Part shown: positions 60,671 to 64,000 of the stretch, one piece after another | Position numbering within the stretch: position 1 is the first letter of the stretch | Layout of the letters: each line of letters begins with the position of its first letter | NCBI GenBank assembly: GCA_947179155.2 | Contig: OX359278.1 | Coordinates: 30,570,773 to 30,634,772, forward strand | DNA from: Hedera helix | Taxonomy: Eukaryota; Streptophyta; Magnoliopsida; Apiales; Araliaceae | DNA length: 64,000 bases | Direction: 5' to 3' | Translations under genes and position numbers: made by a program | Notes under the pieces: generated by a model | Told to the model about the DNA's origin: nothing | Seen by the model: the letters and a program-made list of their open reading frames with translations, nothing else | Databases searched by the model: none

Positions 60671-61464
60671 AATTTACAACACTTGTGCAAATGTTGGTTC
60701 ATTTGCTCCACTCACTAAAATTTAAAGAGAGAGAAAGAATTTTAAAGAGAAGTGAGAGCATTGTTAGAGAAGTCTTGAGTGATATTACACTAAAAATTAT
60801 ATATCTAGTAGCCAAGGTGGAGTCTCTAGGTAGGTTCATTGCCAATAGAAGAAGAGCATCCAAGTAAAAAAGGTATGAAAATCCCTTAAAAACCCTAATC
60901 TTGGTTTTCTTTTAATTTTTATGATAGAAATGTTATCTTTGAGCTCTTTATGCTTATAATCATGCTAGACATGTTTATATAGGATATCATGTGGTTTAAA
61001 TGCGTAGTGGTTGGGGTTTATGTAGAAAAATCTAGCAAAATGCTTGAAAATATTTTTACCGACGAACAAAACGTAGTTTGTTCGAATAAATGACACATTT
61101 TGAAATCTACAAATTATTTTTGTGGTTTTATATTTTTTGAAATATATGGGTAAGTTAAGAACAAAATCCCTTTTGAATCACCCAGAAAGGCGTTAAAATG
61201 AGTAAGTTATGCATGTTTGACCGAACACACCTTCTGTCCAAGATCTTGTAGGAACAGTCCACTTTGAGCCAAAATTTTGAAATTAAAACTTATCCAAAAA
61301 TAGTGTTTGAGCCCATAAAATTATAATTCGGGAAGTCACGATTCCATCGATACCTAGTAGAGCTCCATCGGAGTTATATAACTCAAGTTATTAAGATTTT
61401 CCCCCAAGACCCCAAAGCTAGATAGAATCTGGAAAATGGCAAAGCTACTGCCGGATTTTTTTTC

Positions 61465-61545
61465 TGTGAACCGGCCGGAACATTCTGGCGACACCGAAAT
61501 TACAACTGGTTCCGGTGACATGTCCTTGACGGAAGTTGCTTGGTT
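61465..61545 (+). other. GC-rich patch, I right LTR
   Basis: GAACCGGCCGGAACATTCTG and GGTTCCGGTGACATG; partner of 45585-45665, ~800 bases downstream of the TATA box. Confidence 0.5.
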
Positions 61546-61639
61546 TTGCGTGTACTATTTTATAAAAATATGTTTGTATTTTTATCATGTCATTTGATAA
61601 TTTTCATAATTAAAATGTGATTAAATCTTACTAACTAAA

Positions 61640-62400
61640 GGAAAAATGATAAATTAATATTTTTAATTTCTAAAAAATCATAAAAATGCTAATTACTTAT
61701 TATTTTAGTAATATTAAATAATAAGTAAAAATCATTATAAAATTCATTATTTTTAATAGTATTTGAGGTGTAAAGAGTACACTAATTAACTGTTAATAAT
61801 TAGATAAAATTACTAATAAATTATTATTAAATATTAAATATGTAATTTAAGTATTTAATAATAATATAAGGAAGATAAAGTAAATAAATGAATTATTTAT
61901 TATTTAATTAATATTAAATAATAATTAAAGGGAGATAAAATTTATAAATTAATTATTTATTATTTAAATAATAAATAAAGATACTTTTGTAATTAATTAA
62001 CATTAAATAATAATTAAAGGATGATTAAATTAAAGGATTAATTGTTTATTATTTAATTAAGATTAAATAATAAGTAAGAGTAATTGATTAATTAATTATT
62101 ATTTAATTAACATTAAATAATAATTAAATGAGGATTAAATTAATAAATTAATTATTTATTATTTAATTAAGATTAAATAATAGGTAAGGATAATTAATTA
62201 ATTTATTATTATTTAATTGATGTTAAATAATAATTAAAGAAGATTAAAATAAGTAAGTTGATTATTTATCAATTAATTGAGGATTAATGATAAATAAGAA
62301 GCATTATCGGCGCAAGAATAATTAATTATGGCGCAACGATAATTAAGGAGGGTTATCAGTTATTATAATAATAATAATAAATGAAGTACCAAAAAATAAT
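61640..62400 (+). repeat. AT-rich minisatellite-like region, I right LTR
   Basis: Partner of 45770-46560 with fewer units and small indels. Confidence 0.75.
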
Positions 62401-62981
62401 TATAATAAATTGTTAAACGATTATATGAAGGATGTTTGAAATTTATATTGCTTAGAGAAATGTAATATTTGTCAATTAAGTATTTACTTGGAATTAAGTA
62501 AGCTATTGGGTACAGTCAAACAAGGAGTTATACTATGTGATAATTCTGAGTAATTAGATGATAATAAATTTAATTGTTTAAATAAGCAATTATGTGATGT
62601 ACTAATCAATAGGCCAACATATCAATGTTAAGTCTTTCGAAAAAGAATTTATTACGCAAGATAACAATAATTCAACTATCAGGCAAGTTCCTCTTAACTC
62701 AAACTTGAGTTGCTATATTTCAAGCATGCTAGTAGTTTAATTCTTTATAATTATTCCACCTCTTTAAATTATTGATTCGTACATAGTGCATGTTGCATAT
62801 GTTCATTAGGTATGAAAGGCTGATCACCTTCATTACTATAAGGTTCAGTTAAATTAATTGATTCAGTCATTCAATTATTGAAATTATGATTCGTACTCGT
62901 TCACAATTATTATATTGTTGAAAATTCAAAAGCTTATTCTTTCTTTCAATCATGATATATCTTTATTGTATTTAAACTTAC

Positions 62982-63000
62982 TGAGCAAAGTCGTTACTCA
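62982..63000 (+). other. Conserved LTR hairpin, I right LTR
   Basis: TGAGCA, AAGTCGT, TACTCA: stem with one C-A mismatch explained by a single G-to-A change. The copy in the left LTR (47185-47203, TAAGAA...TTGTTCA) is more decayed. Confidence 0.45.
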
Positions 63001-63321
63001 CCCTTGCTATATCATGATAACAAACTTCAGATTAATCCGAAAGTTCGAGGAAAGGCAAAGACAAAAGCAAAGGACAAGATTATAATGTTATACATGATAA
63101 CTAATTAGTTATTTGATGTAAGTTAACTATGTAAACCTTTTTGTGAATCTAAATGTATATATGTAAGTTAAGGTTAGAAACATTGGGAAATATTGTAAAA
63201 TACTCTAAAATAGACAATTTATGTTTATATATTCCGCATTAGTTATAGAACATGTATGAAGATGATGTATCATGACGTACCAAGTCTAAGGTTTAAGGTA
63301 CCCGGATTTGGGGGCGTTACA

Positions 63322-64000
63322 TTAAGGGTCTTGCTTTCTTACTAAAATCTTTGATGAATCGCCTATAAAAGCCTGCATGTCTTAGGAATGAACAAATTTC
63401 TTTAATTGTCCTAGGTGGTAAGAGATTGGCAATGAGGTCAATTTTGATTTTATCTATTTCAATCCCTTTATAGATATGATGACCAAGAACAATTTCTTTT
63501 TCTTTTCTTTTTTTGCCATGAAATGACATTTTTCTCAATTTAAGATCAAGTTAGTTTCTGTACATCTCCTTAGAACTAAGTCAAGGTGGTGAAGGCACTC
63601 CTGAAATGTAGATCCAAATATGAAAAAATCATCTATGAAAATTTCTATGAATTTCTTTGTCATGTCAGAAAAAAAATGCACATCATGCATCTTTAAAATG
63701 TGGCAGGGGCACTACATAGCCCAAAGGGTAGACAACGATATGCAAATGTTCTATAAGGACAAATGAATGTGATATTTTTCTTAGTCTTCTAGGGCTATGG
63801 GAATTTGAAAGTAGCCCGAGTATCCATCAAAGAAACAACAGTAAGTATGACCAGCTAACTTTTATAGAATTTGATCTATGAAAGGGTAAATGAAAATGAT
63901 CATTTCTTGTGGCATCATTGAGTTTTTTGTAGTCTATGCAAACCCTCCAACTAGATTGGACAGGAGTGGGAATCAACTCATTATCTTCATTTAGAACCAC
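63322..64000 (-). pseudogene. Athila/Tat-like reverse transcriptase (K or another copy)
   Basis: From the right edge inwards: NEDNELIPTPVQSSWRVCID, LNDATRNDHFHLPFIDQIL, the catalytic IFIDDFFIFGSTFQECLHHL, TNLILN and EKCHFMAKK, IVLGHHIYKGIEIDKIKIDL, then FLRHAGFYRRFIKDFSKKARPL. Several frameshifts and stops. Element I's right LTR cuts it at 63321. RNase H and most of integrase are not found, but an integrase C-terminus of the same lineage and strand lies at 37480-37700, so both may be remnants of one element into which the L/I complex came. Confidence 0.9.

Larger units (their letters stand above)
44390..63321 (+). mobile_element. LARD-like non-autonomous element I
   Basis: Two LTRs (44390-47524 and 49649-63321), both TGTAATAT(C/T)CC-type start and ...GGGGG(C/T)GTTACA end, an initiator-Met PBS, a polypurine tract and a 2.1-kb internal region without coding potential. 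The right LTR is interrupted by solo LTRs H and J; without them it is ~4.68 kb. The left side is not flanked by a TSD but by another internal region and polypurine tract, so I is one unit of a tandem sharing an LTR. It is of the large non-autonomous (LARD) kind, presumably mobilised by Tekay/Del-type elements. Confidence 0.85.
49649..63321 (+). repeat. Right LTR of I, interrupted by H and J
   Basis: Segments 49649-49854, 54423-55581 and 60005-63321 make one ~4.68-kb LTR. The first two bases are TC rather than TG (CG-to-CA-type decay is not the cause). It ends GGGGGCGTTACA at 63321, next to Athila-like RT. Confidence 0.88.

Overview
This is plant nuclear DNA, most likely from a eudicot with a large, repeat-rich genome. 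It is a block of nested LTR retrotransposons. I find no host gene, no structural RNA gene and no intact element: every coding region carries stop codons, frameshifts or truncations. The plant origin is read from Ty3/gypsy chromovirus (Tekay/Del-like) polyproteins, Athila/Tat-like gag and pol, a Ty1/copia RNase H, primer-binding sites (PBS) matching plant initiator-Met and Asp tRNAs, TG...CA LTR ends, and 5-bp target-site duplications (TSDs) that I could match on both sides of six insertions.

Left half (1-33.1 kb). A decayed minus-strand chromovirus, E, is the oldest host. It has been split by a copia element F (3' end in the window, 1-2222), by a gag-bearing non-autonomous element A (2504-7573, minus, TSD GAGTA) and by a related element B (8121-30667, plus, TSD TAAAT). 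B was itself split by a near-complete chromovirus C (10866-27767, minus, TSD TGGGG). C's left LTR was later split by a 4.6-kb solo LTR, D (12384-16967, TSD GTTCC). The order of events is therefore E, then B, then C, then D, each fixed by a matched TSD. C encodes, in order, an extra coiled-coil protein upstream of gag, gag with three zinc knuckles, protease, RT, RNase H, integrase and a chromodomain-like tail. E carries a decayed homologue of the extra coiled-coil protein.

Middle (33.1-44.4 kb). Athila-like element G (minus; gag, protease, start of RT) is fused at 33070 to the 5'-truncated end of E. G's 5' LTR (35918-37295) is directly preceded by a polypurine tract and the integrase C-terminus of another Athila-like copy, K, so two elements share one LTR. 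Then comes a minus-strand chromovirus-type LTR, L (about 37.85-41.84 kb). L's internal region lies head to head with the internal region of the next element, giving a large imperfect inverted repeat centred near 42.86 kb.

Right half (44.4-64 kb). Element I (44390-63321, plus) has two LTRs, an initiator-Met PBS and a 2.1-kb internal region with no coding capacity (LARD-like). Its right LTR contains two nested solo LTRs, H (49855-54417, TSD CTTGG) and J (55582-59999, TSD GTATA). Its left LTR has lost about 1.5 kb including the TATA box. A second copy of its internal region lies to the left of the left LTR, so this is also a tandem sharing one LTR. The window ends in a minus-strand Athila-like RT (63322-64000).

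The most interesting unexplained signals are: a short hairpin conserved at the same place near the 3' end of all the chromovirus-type LTRs; CpG-rich motifs built on a CGCGCAATGCGCGG-like core, three per LTR in two unrelated retrotransposon lineages; and the extra coiled-coil protein upstream of gag.
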